64,000 bases of DNA, taken from positions 8,184,001 to 8,248,000 of the forward strand of contig NZ_CP102512.1 of the NCBI RefSeq assembly GCF_024612015.1, in the 5' to 3' direction. Within the stretch, counting starts at the first letter, position 1. Every line of letters starts with the position of its first letter. Below, one piece after another: positions 24,553 through 32,243 of this stretch. The notes under the pieces are model-generated. The model saw only the letters and a list, made by a program, of their open reading frames with translations. It had not been told where the DNA came from and ran no database searches. This DNA is from Streptomyces sp. CA-210063. GTDB taxonomy: Bacteria; Actinomycetota; Actinomycetes; Streptomycetales; Streptomycetaceae. A program made the position numbers and the translations under genes.

Positions 24553-24984
24553 ATGACTCAGACCGCCCTGGGGCCCGTCGAGGTCCTGCCCCCTTATGCC
24601 GAACAGCAGTTGGTGGAGCGCCTCGGTATCGAGATCACCGTCTGCGAGCCGGATCTGGTCGTCGGCACCATGCCGGTGGACGGCAACCGGCAGCCCATCG
24701 GGCTGTTGCACGGCGGAGCCAACGCGGTCCTCGCCGAGACGCTGGGGTCGCTCGCCGCCTGGGTGCACGCGGGCGCCGACCGGATCATCGTCGGCCAGGA
24801 GCTGTCCTGCACCCACCACGCGGGCGCCCGCTCGGGCCGGGTCACCGGCGTCTGCCGGCCGCTGCACGTGGGCACGCACACGGCGACCTACGAGATCGTC
24901 GTCACCGACGAGCGGGGCCGGCGCACCTGTACGGCCAGGCTGACGTGTGCGATTCCGCCGGCCAGGCGCCGGAAGCCACGGTGA
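24553..24984 (+). CDS. PaaI-type hotdog thioesterase
   Basis: 143 residues from ATG 24553, 10 bases after the MFS stop. The hotdog core with QPIGLLHGGANAVLAETLGSLAAW carries the H-G-G and catalytic acidic residue pattern of the PaaI/YdiI family (1,4-dihydroxy-2-naphthoyl-CoA hydrolase-like). It would hydrolyse acyl- or aroyl-thioesters in the cytosol, and here could release chains from the ACP or edit mis-primed intermediates. The upstream in-frame region overlaps the MFS gene and is not used. Confidence 0.88.
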   Translation: MTQTALGPVEVLPPYAEQQLVERLGIEITVCEPDLVVGTMPVDGNRQPIGLLHGGANAVLAETLGSLAAWVHAGADRIIVGQELSCTHHAGARSGRVTGVCRPLHVGTHTATYEIVVTDERGRRTCTARLTCAIPPARRRKPR

Positions 24985-25070
24985 CGGCACCCTCCAGGGG
25001 GCGGGGTCCGACGGGGCGACGGCACTGCGCGGCTAATGCTTCGTCCTCTGTCGTATGCGAGACTATTGAT

Positions 25071-25529
25071 ATGGCGAACACGACGGCGGAGACGGTCGCC
25101 GCAGGCCGACTCGGGCACACGATCAAGAGAGCCGAGCAGGCTCTCATCGCACGCAAGACCCAGGTGCTGCGGGAGTTCGACCTGACGGTGCCGCAGTACT
25201 CGGTCCTGCTGCTGCTGTCGGTCTCCGACGGCATGTCCGCGGCCCAGCTCGCGCGGGAGTGCATGGTCACCCCGCAGACGATGGCCACGGTCCTGACGAA
25301 CCTGGAGAAGGCCGGTCTGGTGGTGCGCGAACCTTCGGAGCTCCACCAGAAGGTCGTGGTCAACCGGGCGACCCGCGCGGGCCGTACCGTCGCCCGGAAG
25401 GCCGACAAGGCGGCCCTTCATGTCGAGGGCGCGTTGAGCGGCGAGTTCACGCCGGAGGAACTGGCCCAGTTCGAGGAATACCTGGAGCGGGCGATCGCCC
25501 TACTGAGCTCGCTGGAATCCACCCCCTGA
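25071..25529 (+). CDS. MarR-family transcriptional regulator
   Basis: 152 residues from ATG 25071; the in-frame extension to 24945 overlaps the thioesterase gene and is dropped. The winged helix is LTVPQYSVLLLLSVSDGMSAAQLARECMVTPQTMATVLTNLEKAGLVVRE, with the wing Arg/His stretch before VVVNRATRAGR. It is the last gene before a strong terminator. There is a TCGTATGCGA near-palindrome just upstream (25051-25060). Likely represses the MFS-thioesterase unit and responds to the cluster product or an intermediate. Confidence 0.92.
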   Translation: MANTTAETVAAGRLGHTIKRAEQALIARKTQVLREFDLTVPQYSVLLLLSVSDGMSAAQLARECMVTPQTMATVLTNLEKAGLVVREPSELHQKVVVNRATRAGRTVARKADKAALHVEGALSGEFTPEELAQFEEYLERAIALLSSLESTP

Positions 25530-25569
25530 GTGGAATTCCATATTCCGCTGACGGGTCCGCGCATCCGAG

Positions 25570-25609
25570 AAAGCCACGGTGATTTACTCACCGTGGCTTT
25601 TTCTTTTTT
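25570..25609 (+). terminator. Intrinsic terminator with long T-tract
   Basis: AAAGCCACGGTGA (25570-25582) pairs perfectly with TCACCGTGGCTTT (25588-25600) around a 5-base loop, followed by a TTTTTCTTTTTT run. A textbook factor-independent terminator, rare in this GC-rich DNA. It separates the MarR unit from the SARP gene. Confidence 0.95.
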
Positions 25610-25674
25610 CGACCGGAGTGAGATTGGTTACAGCAAGCGCTCCACCCGGTAAATATTCCCTGCTCGATCAAACA

Positions 25675-25708
25675 TTCAAGTGGTTTCAAGCCAGAACCCT
25701 GCTACAGT
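25675..25708 (+). promoter_or_regulatory. SARP-gene promoter region with direct repeats and shared 13-mer
   Basis: TTCAAG occurs twice (25675-25680, 25685-25690) 10 bases apart, resembling the direct repeats bound by SARP or related activators (usual spacing is 11). It is followed by AGCCAGAACCCTG (25689-25701), identical to the 13-mer in the region before the MFS gene, and by TACAGT (25703-25708), a possible -10. The whole region 25610-25804 is unusually AT-rich. Confidence 0.6.
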
Positions 25709-25804
25709 TGAATGGTCACTCAGGGTAATGCTCATGGTGGCCCTGAGGGAAGCGGAATCTTGCATTCCGCCGCCGAGTGGAATGTAATGTACCAATAAGG
25801 GGGA

Positions 25805-26689
25805 ATGGTGCAGATTCACGTCCTCGGTCCGATGACCGTCTTCGACGAGGAGTCGGAGCCGGTGATCCTGGCACCGAAGCCACGACAGGTTCTGGCATTA
25901 CTCGCGGTCAGCGCCGACCGAGCGATATCCGTCAGCGCACTCATGCAGGAACTATGGGGGAACAAGCCGCCACGGACGGCGACAGCCACGATTCAGACCT
26001 ACATAGGGCATGTCCGGCGCACCTTGGCGGAAGCACTCAGGACAAGCGCCGCCACCGTCGCCGAGGAAATTCTGATAACCGAGGGCAGCAGTTATGTCCT
26101 GTCCACTTCACGGGTGGCACTGGACATCACGGAGTACGAACTGCTGGCGGAGGAGGGGGTCGCGGCGGTCGAGCGTGGTGAATTCGCCCGGGGATCCGAT
26201 CTGCTCCGCCGGGCACTGGCGCTGTGGCGGGGCCCGGCGCTCGTCAACGTGGAGGCCGGCGAGCTGCTCAGCGCCCGGATCGTCCACCTGGACGAGTCCT
26301 TGATCTGCGTCGAGGAGCAGCGGATCTGCGCCGATCTCCAGCGGGGCGCCCACCGCACGCTGGTGCCCGAGCTGACCGGGCTCACGGCCCGCCACCCGCT
26401 CCACGAGAACTTCCACCGCCACCTGATGCTCGCGCTGTACAGGTCGGGGCGGAGGGCGGAGGCGCTCGCCGTCATGCGGCGGCTGCGCACGCGGCTGGTG
26501 GAGGAGCTGGGCCTGGAGCCCTCACCGTTCCTCATCCAGCTGGAGCAGGACATCCTGCGCGGGGAGCCGTCGCTGGACGAGCCGACGGCGGGGCCCGCCG
26601 ACCAGGGCTCCGGGCGGCAGAGGGGCCGGGCCGTCGGCGGAGGGACGGTCCGGCGCCTGCCCATGTCGGCCATGCAGCCGACCGGCTGA
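25805..26689 (+). CDS. SARP-family pathway activator with a TTA (bldA) codon
   Basis: 294 residues, the size of small SARPs. The N-terminal OmpR-type winged helix (about 1-100) reads VQIHVLGPMTVFDEESEPVILAPKPRQVLALLAVSADRAISVSALMQELWG-like sequence with TATATIQTYIGHVRRTL; the bacterial transcriptional activator domain follows (about 105-255; ITEYELLAEEGVAAV, RRALALWRGPALVNVEAGELL, HENFHRHLMLALYRSGRRAEAL). Leu32 is encoded by TTA (25898-25900), so translation should depend on the bldA tRNA and link the cluster to development. ATG 25805 sits almost on the GGGGG site; GTG 25808 is a better-spaced start. It is the likely activator of the AfsA cluster. Confidence 0.93.
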   Translation: MVQIHVLGPMTVFDEESEPVILAPKPRQVLALLAVSADRAISVSALMQELWGNKPPRTATATIQTYIGHVRRTLAEALRTSAATVAEEILITEGSSYVLSTSRVALDITEYELLAEEGVAAVERGEFARGSDLLRRALALWRGPALVNVEAGELLSARIVHLDESLICVEEQRICADLQRGAHRTLVPELTGLTARHPLHENFHRHLMLALYRSGRRAEALAVMRRLRTRLVEELGLEPSPFLIQLEQDILRGEPSLDEPTAGPADQGSGRQRGRAVGGGTVRRLPMSAMQPTG

Positions 26690-26790
26690 GGCACCGTCCG
26701 GTACCCATCCGGTCCGGTACCCATCCGGTCCGGTACGCATGACGGGTCCGGGGGGCTGAGCGCCCCACGGACCCGTTGTGTCGTCGAGGG

Positions 26791-27837
26791 TCAGCCCCCG
26801 CTCACCAGCAGGCACGACCAGGTGAACCCGGCACCGGCACTCACCACGAGCGCGTACTCGCCGGGGCCCAGCAGGCGCCGGGCACGCAGCTCCGCCAGAC
26901 TGGCCGCCGCGTCACCGGCGCCGAGGTGCCCGGTGTCGGCGCCGGGCCGCAGCAGCTCCGCCCCGGTGAGCTTCGACAGCAGGGGCGCGTAGGCCAGATC
27001 GACGGTCTTGCGGCCGAGCCTCGGCGCCACCACATAGCGCAGCGGCGGATCACCCGTGGCCGCCATCCCCGCACCGTCCAGGCACGACTCCACCGCCGAC
27101 CGCAGCGCACGGGCACTGGCCTCGGTGAACGCCTCCATACCCGACGCCTGGAGGAACGCCTTCTTGGTGCGGCGGATGTCGACCCGCGGTCCGAGCGAGC
27201 GCGCGGCGGGGCTGAACGGGTCGTCCCCGCGGTGCATGCGCTCCAGCCGCGGCGCCGCCACCGTGGACAGCGAGTGCAGCACCAGATCGGCGGGCCGCCC
27301 TCCCTCCGTCCCCTCCAGGTGGTGCAGGACCAGGGCGGTCGCCCCGTCACCGTAGGCGATGCCGTAGTCCCCGCCCCAGCGGTCGAAGCCCGGCTCGACG
27401 AACGCGTCGGCCGTGGTCACCAGGGCCCGGCCGAGGGCCGGCTCGACGAACAGCCGCGCGACCGCCAGTTCCACGGCCGCCGCACCGCCGTTGCACACCT
27501 GCTGGACACCGACGGGTACGGCGTCGTCGGCGCCCAGCCGGTCGGCGATGAAGTGCGTGGGGGACCACAGGTCGTGGCCCTGGTAGTGGATCCACGCGTG
27601 CAGGACGAGGCCGATGTCGCGGGGGTGCGTGCCGGCCGCCGCGAGCGCACGGCGGCCCGCCTCGACCGCCATCTCGGGCGGGGCGAGGTCGGCCACCGGC
27701 AGCTGGGCATACCCCAGTTCCCCGGCCGTCTCGGCGTCGACCAGCCCCAGTTCGACGGCCTCCCGCGCACTCTGCCGCCGCTCGGGGAGCCAGAGGGCGG
27801 GCCCCGAGATACCCAGGGGACGGGGCAGACGCATCAC
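26791..27837 (-). CDS. KASIII-like thiolase-fold protein, paralogue of the 14146 gene
   Basis: 348 residues from GTG 27837 (ATG 27834 equally possible). Aligns throughout with the 14146 protein: shared ERRQ/KRRQT..EA, the HYQGHD segment, GVQQVCNGGAAAVELAVARL with Cys115, the RRTKKAF block. As there, FabH's FHQAN and GNT.AAS are replaced by APRLG and GAGDAAAS. Placing two such proteins in one cluster suggests a heterodimer or two acyl-transfer steps. The start overlaps the stop of a secreted cupin gene, so the two are co-translated. It is transcribed towards the SARP gene. Confidence 0.87.
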   Translation of the reverse strand: MMRLPRPLGISGPALWLPERRQSAREAVELGLVDAETAGELGYAQLPVADLAPPEMAVEAGRRALAAAGTHPRDIGLVLHAWIHYQGHDLWSPTHFIADRLGADDAVPVGVQQVCNGGAAAVELAVARLFVEPALGRALVTTADAFVEPGFDRWGGDYGIAYGDGATALVLHHLEGTEGGRPADLVLHSLSTVAAPRLERMHRGDDPFSPAARSLGPRVDIRRTKKAFLQASGMEAFTEASARALRSAVESCLDGAGMAATGDPPLRYVVAPRLGRKTVDLAYAPLLSKLTGAELLRPGADTGHLGAGDAAASLAELRARRLLGPGEYALVVSAGAGFTWSCLLVSGG

Positions 27838-28331
27838 GGTCGCCCGCCGGCGCCCTTGTATCCCTCGGTGTCGCAGCCCGGGTCCGGGGCGGCCACGACC
27901 GGGGCGGTGGCGTCCTTGGGGATGATGTCGACGACGTACAGCTCGACGGGCTCGGTGCCGTTGTTGATGCCCATGTGCACGGTGTCGGGGCCGACGGGCT
28001 CGACGAGCGACTCGCCCGGACCGTACTCCTCCACCGAGCAGTCGGAGCCCTCGATCCGGGTGAAGGTGCCGGAATGGATGACGGCGATCTCCTCGCCCAC
28101 GTGGTAGTGCCAGCCGGTGGAGGCGCCCGGCTGCACGACCGCCTTGCGGTAAAGGATCTTGCGGTCGCCGTTCGCCTTGATCTTGAAGGGGGCCGATGTG
28201 ACGCCCTGGCTCAGCGTGACCACGCTCACCGGGGGCTCCTCGGCCACGGCGAGGTGCTGGGTGGCGAACCCGGCGGCGAAGGTCACCGCGACGACGGCAC
28301 CGGCTGCTGCGACCTTGCTCTTGTTGACCAC
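27834..28331 (-). CDS. Exported cupin-domain protein
   Basis: 165 residues from GTG 28331 (GAGGAA 8 bases upstream); the frame extension to 28367 is not used. An N-terminal hydrophobic stretch (SKVAAAGAVVAVTFAAGFATQHLAVA) looks like a signal peptide or anchor. The cupin metal motif is GWHYHVGEE (His75, His77, Glu81), and the second motif PDTVHMGINNG supplies a later His. Cysteines are present in SDCS and PGCDTEG. Metal-binding cupins act as dioxygenases, isomerases or binding proteins. It is unusual that it is coupled to a KASIII-like gene; an extracellular or membrane-side step on the product is possible. Confidence 0.82.
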   Translation of the reverse strand: MVNKSKVAAAGAVVAVTFAAGFATQHLAVAEEPPVSVVTLSQGVTSAPFKIKANGDRKILYRKAVVQPGASTGWHYHVGEEIAVIHSGTFTRIEGSDCSVEEYGPGESLVEPVGPDTVHMGINNGTEPVELYVVDIIPKDATAPVVAAPDPGCDTEGYKGAGGRP

Positions 28332-28519
28332 GGTACGTCTTCCTCTGCTCGCGGAAAGTGTGTGCACGAAAGAGGCGGGAGCACGCTCGCGCCCCCGTCC
28401 GCAGCCATATGTATCAGAGCATTGTCACTCGATCGAGGGCTGTCTTGGGTTCCTGTGCTGCCCTCTTTTGGGGCTTCGGCCGCCCCTCGGTCGTTCCTCG
28501 TCCGGCTCTCCAGCCGTCC

Positions 28520-28597
28520 TCGACCGCCGCGCCGCACCGCCGCCGCATCGACCGCCGCGCCGCACCGCCGCCGCATCGACCGCCGCGCTGCGCCGCA
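28520..28597. repeat. 28-base tandem repeat, 2.8 copies
   Basis: A 28-base unit beginning TCGACCGCCGCGCCGCACCG is repeated exactly at 28520-28547 and 28548-28575, with a diverged partial copy to 28597. It lies just downstream of the XRE gene stop in the 292-base gap (28332-28623). The gap also holds the palindrome CTCGATCGAG (28428-28437) and the cupin promoter, near CATATGTATCAGAGC. Confidence 0.9.
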
Positions 28598-28623
28598 CCG
28601 GCCGACCGCCGTGATCGCCCGTG

Positions 28624-29499
28624 TCAGCCCGCCTCGACCAGGGAGATCCGCCCCTTCCGCTCGTCGCGGCCCAGGAGTTCCATGACCCTCTCGCGCGTGT
28701 CCGTGCCCGCCCGGGCCGTGTGCAGCATCAGCCGGACGCCCGGGCGGTCCGGGATCTCCAGCACCGAGTGGTCGAAGATCAGGCACCCGGCCCTCGGATG
28801 GTCGACGGCCTTCACGCCCTGGTTCGTCGCCGTGATCTCGTACCGCGACCACAGCTCCGCGAACTCCGGGCTCTCCTGGACCAGTTGGTCCGAGATCCGG
28901 GTGAACTCCGCGTCGTCGGGGTAGCGGGCGGCGTCCCGGCGGAACTCGGACACCAGACCGGGGGCGATCTCCTCCCAGTAGCGGTGCCGCGCCCGGAACG
29001 CCGGGTTGGTGAAGAAGGCCACGAGGCAGTTGGTGTCCCCTTCACGGAACCCGAAGACCAGCAGGGCCGCCCGGTTGGTCCCCACGATGTTCCAGCAGCG
29101 GTCGATGACGTACGCCGGAGACGGCATCCAGCCCTCCAGCAGGGCGGTCAGCCGTGTGGTGTCGGACAGGTCGTCCGCCGTGCGGCGCGGCGGGTTCATC
29201 CCGACCAGCTGGTAGAGGTGGTCGTGTTCCGCCGGGTCCAGCCGCAGTGTGCGGCTGAGGGCGTCCAGGACCTGCGCCGACACCTTGATGTCCCGGCCCT
29301 GTTCGAGCCAGGTGTACCAGGAGGCGCCGATACCGGCCAGCAGGGCGACCTCTTCCCGGCGCAGACCCGGGGTCCGCCTGCGCGCCCCCGGTGGAAGGCC
29401 CACCTCCTCCGGCGTGAGACGCTCCCGGCGCGTACGCAGGAAGTGCTTGAGCTCCTCGCGTCGGCGGGGCTCCCGTACCGCGTTCAGACTGGTGGTCAT
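28624..29499 (-). CDS. XRE-family regulator with MmyB-like ligand-binding domain
   Basis: 291 residues from ATG 29499 (GTG 29505 possible; no clear ribosome-binding site, so possibly leaderless). N-terminal HTH with RRRTPGLRREEVALLAGIGASWYTWLEQGRDIKVSAQVLDALSRTLRL; C-terminal MmyB-like domain with YVIDRCWNIVGTNRAA, a family thought to bind fatty-acid-like ligands. Diverges from an MFS gene with only 57 bases between, a common Streptomyces pairing in which the regulator represses the exporter. Confidence 0.93.
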   Translation of the reverse strand: MTTSLNAVREPRRREELKHFLRTRRERLTPEEVGLPPGARRRTPGLRREEVALLAGIGASWYTWLEQGRDIKVSAQVLDALSRTLRLDPAEHDHLYQLVGMNPPRRTADDLSDTTRLTALLEGWMPSPAYVIDRCWNIVGTNRAALLVFGFREGDTNCLVAFFTNPAFRARHRYWEEIAPGLVSEFRRDAARYPDDAEFTRISDQLVQESPEFAELWSRYEITATNQGVKAVDHPRAGCLIFDHSVLEIPDRPGVRLMLHTARAGTDTRERVMELLGRDERKGRISLVEAG

Positions 29500-29556
29500 G
29501 AACACAGGATAAGTACGGACTCCCCAGGGCGTGTTGCGGACTGCGAGCCTCGCGGC

Positions 29557-31026
29557 ATGACTTCCGATTCCGTCAACTCGCCCGCCAAGGTGCGTTTCAC
29601 CACGCGCCAGTGGCTCATCATCACCTTGCTGTGCGGCGCGCAGTTCATGCTCGCGCTGGACTTCTCCATCCTCAGCGTCGCGCTTCCCGTCCTCGGCGAG
29701 GACCTCGGCTTCGCCCTGAGCGACCTGCAGTGGGTCGTCACCGCGTTCGCCCTGCCGTCCGGCGGTCTGCTGCTGCTCTTCGGCCGTGCCGCCGACCTGT
29801 ACGGCCGTCGCAACTGGTTCGTCGCCGGCATGGTCCTGTTCGCGGTGGCCTCGCTGGTCGGCGGCCTCGCCCCCACCCCCGGCGTCCTGCTCGGGGCTCG
29901 CGCGGCCCAGGGAGTCGCGGCCGCCATGCTGACCCCGGCGGCGATGTCCCTGCTGACCACCAACTTCGCCGAGGGGCCGCAGCGCGCCCGCGCCCTGGGC
30001 ATCAACGGTGCCCTGCTGTCGCTCGGCTTCCTGTCGGGCGTGGTGATGGGTGGTGTCATCACCGATCTGACCAGCTGGCGCGTGACGCTCTTCATCAGCG
30101 TCCCGGTCGGCATCGCGGCCGCGATCGCCGCCCCGATCCTGATCAAGGAGAGCCGCAACGAGGAGACCCCGAAGCTGGACGTCCTCGGCGCGGTGACCGT
30201 CACCGGCGGCCTGCTCTCGGTCATCTACGGCATCACCTCCGCCGAGCGCAACGGCTGGAGCTCCGGCATGACCCTGGGCGCGCTCGCGGCCGGCGCCGTG
30301 CTGCTGGTCGCCTTCTTCGCCGTCGAGTCACGCGTCGCCGCGCCGCTCGTCGATCTGGGAGTGCTGCGCCGACGTACCGTCAGCTGGGGCAACGCCACGG
30401 GTCTGGTCACCTTCGCGATGATGACCGGCATGGTCTTCCTGCTCACGCTGTACATGCAGCAGGTGCGGGGGATGACCCCGCTCGACGCCGGCTTCGCGTT
30501 CGCCGCGCTCGGTGTCGCGGCCGTCCTCGGCGGCGCCTTCGCGGCCAGGATCATCGGGAAGATCGGCGTCCACCGGGCGCTCGTGTACGGCCTGCTCCTG
30601 CAGGCGGCGAGCACGGCCGCGCTCTTCTTCCTCGACACCGACGGCGGCATGCTGCTGCTGCTCGTGGCCACCGCGACGGGCGGCTTCGGCCACCTCCTGG
30701 CGGTCGTCGGCTACATGATCACCGCCACCTCGGGTCTGCCGGACCACGAGCAGGGCCTGGCGACCGGTCTCGCCTACACCGGCCAGCAGCTCGGCGTCAC
30801 GGTGGGCACCCCGGTCCTGGCCACGGTCGCCGCCTCCGGCATCGCCTCCTCCGGCGGCAGCGGCCCGGCCGCCGTCCTCAACGGCGTACAGGGCGGCCTG
30901 CTGACCGCCGCGACCGCGCTGCTCGTCGCCGGCCTCGCCGCCATCGCGTTCCTGCGCCCCGGGCGGAGCGCCGCGGCCGCCACCGCCTCGGGCGCCGGTG
31001 AGCCGGTCGCGGCCGACGCACGCTGA
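29557..31026 (+). CDS. MFS exporter (DHA2, 14-TM type)
   Basis: 489 residues from ATG 29557; the very long upstream frame is antisense to the XRE gene. Pattern ALDFSILSVALPVLGEDLGFALSDLQWVVTAF, motif A LFGRAADLYGRRNWF, and repeated Gly/Ala-rich TM segments identify the DHA2 family. It ends in an Ala-rich tail. Divergent from the XRE regulator and followed after 35 bases by an aldo/keto reductase gene on the same strand. Drug or metabolite efflux is likely; the substrate is not evident. Confidence 0.9.
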   Translation: MTSDSVNSPAKVRFTTRQWLIITLLCGAQFMLALDFSILSVALPVLGEDLGFALSDLQWVVTAFALPSGGLLLLFGRAADLYGRRNWFVAGMVLFAVASLVGGLAPTPGVLLGARAAQGVAAAMLTPAAMSLLTTNFAEGPQRARALGINGALLSLGFLSGVVMGGVITDLTSWRVTLFISVPVGIAAAIAAPILIKESRNEETPKLDVLGAVTVTGGLLSVIYGITSAERNGWSSGMTLGALAAGAVLLVAFFAVESRVAAPLVDLGVLRRRTVSWGNATGLVTFAMMTGMVFLLTLYMQQVRGMTPLDAGFAFAALGVAAVLGGAFAARIIGKIGVHRALVYGLLLQAASTAALFFLDTDGGMLLLLVATATGGFGHLLAVVGYMITATSGLPDHEQGLATGLAYTGQQLGVTVGTPVLATVAASGIASSGGSGPAAVLNGVQGGLLTAATALLVAGLAAIAFLRPGRSAAAATASGAGEPVAADAR

Positions 31027-31061
31027 GGAAACGTAAGCAGGACGAGAGGACGACCATCCGC

Positions 31062-32096
31062 ATGCGTACGCGCTACCTGGGCCGCACCGGCCTGCAGGTC
31101 TCCGAGATCTGCCTCGGCACCATGACGTTCGGCGGCCGGCACGGCTTCCAGCACATGGGGCAGCTCAACACCATCGAAGCCCGACGGCTCGTCCATCTCT
31201 GCATGGACGCGGGCGTGAACTTCTTCGACACCGCCGACATGTACTCCGCCGGCCAGTCGGAGGAGGTCCTGGGCGGGGCCCTCTCCGGCCGGCGCGACGA
31301 CGCGATCATCGCGACGAAGGTGCGCTGGCAGATGCCGGACGGCAAGGGCGGCCCGAACGACCGCGGTCTGTCCCGGCATCACATCGTGCGCTCGGTCGAG
31401 GCCAGTCTGCGCCGCCTGGGCACCGACTACATCGACCTCTACCAGACGCACGGCTGGGACGGCCGCACACCGTGGGAGGAGACCCTGCGGGCGCTGGACG
31501 ACCTCGTACGGGCCGGCAAGGTCCGCTACGTCGGCGCGTCGAACCTGACGTCCTGGCAGCTCACCCGAGCCCTGGCCACCAGCGAGCAGCGGGGCCTGGA
31601 GCGGTTCGCCTCGCACCAGATCCAGTACAGTCTGGCCGCCCGCGAGGTCGAGTGGGAGCTGCTGCCGATGGCCGAGGCCGAGGGGGTGGGCGTCATGGTG
31701 TGGAGCCCGCTGGCGGGCGGTCTGCTCAGCGGCCACCAGGAGCGGGACGCCACGCCACCGCCGGGTACGCGGCGGGCGGTGGGCTGGTTCGAGCCGGTCG
31801 ACCCCGAGCGTACGTTCGACACCATCGACGTACTGCGCAAGATCGCCGACGAGCGGGCGGTGTCCCCGGCCCAGGTCGCGCTGCGCTGGGTGCTGGAGCG
31901 GCGCGGCGTCACCTCGGTCGTCATCGGCGCCCGCAACGAGCGGCAACTCGCCGACAACCTGGCCGCCACCCGCTGGTCGCTCACGCCCGAGGAGCGCACC
32001 GCCCTGGACGAGACGAGCGCGCCGCCCCTGCCGTACCCGTACTGGCACCAGGACTACTGCGACGCCGACCGGCTCAAGGAGGACACCACGGGCTGA
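31062..32096 (+). CDS. Aldo/keto reductase
   Basis: 344 residues from ATG 31062 (GAGAGGAC upstream). [22 protein letters not shown] start, catalytic [14 protein letters not shown] (Asp, Tyr), Lys in IIATKVRW, His in [14 protein letters not shown], and [17 protein letters not shown] site. Resembles YghZ/AKR-type reductases of about 330-345 residues. Probably co-transcribed with the MFS gene. Less related to the 21816 reductase than to this subfamily. Substrate unknown. Confidence 0.9.
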   Translation: MRTRYLGRTGLQVSEICLGTMTFGGRHGFQHMGQLNTIEARRLVHLCMDAGVNFFDTADMYSAGQSEEVLGGALSGRRDDAIIATKVRWQMPDGKGGPNDRGLSRHHIVRSVEASLRRLGTDYIDLYQTHGWDGRTPWEETLRALDDLVRAGKVRYVGASNLTSWQLTRALATSEQRGLERFASHQIQYSLAAREVEWELLPMAEAEGVGVMVWSPLAGGLLSGHQERDATPPPGTRRAVGWFEPVDPERTFDTIDVLRKIADERAVSPAQVALRWVLERRGVTSVVIGARNERQLADNLAATRWSLTPEERTALDETSAPPLPYPYWHQDYCDADRLKEDTTG

Positions 32097-32126
32097 CCGA
32101 TCAGCGGGTGAGGGGCGCCGCCCCGT

Positions 32127-32188
32127 CGCCGGCAGGAGCGGGTGCGTGGCGAGCGATGAGTTCTCGGGACGCCGGGGGTCTACCGAAG
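32127..32188 (+). repeat. 62-base interspersed repeat, copy B
   Basis: Second copy of the element at 7798-7859, same orientation, with a perfect shared core of at least 26 bases around GCGTGGCGAGCGATGAGTTC. Here it lies between the aldo/keto reductase gene and the TIGR03086 gene, about 55 bases before the latter's start. Confidence 0.8.
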
Positions 32189-32243
32189 AACGAACAAGGG
32201 GAGACCACCGGCCCCGGCACGCCGCCGATCCAAGGAGCACCGC

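Noticed and set aside
28621..29556. Upstream 312-codon extension of the MFS gene at 29557
   Set aside because: Antisense to the XRE regulator, lacks membrane character, and the MFS family start is at 29557.
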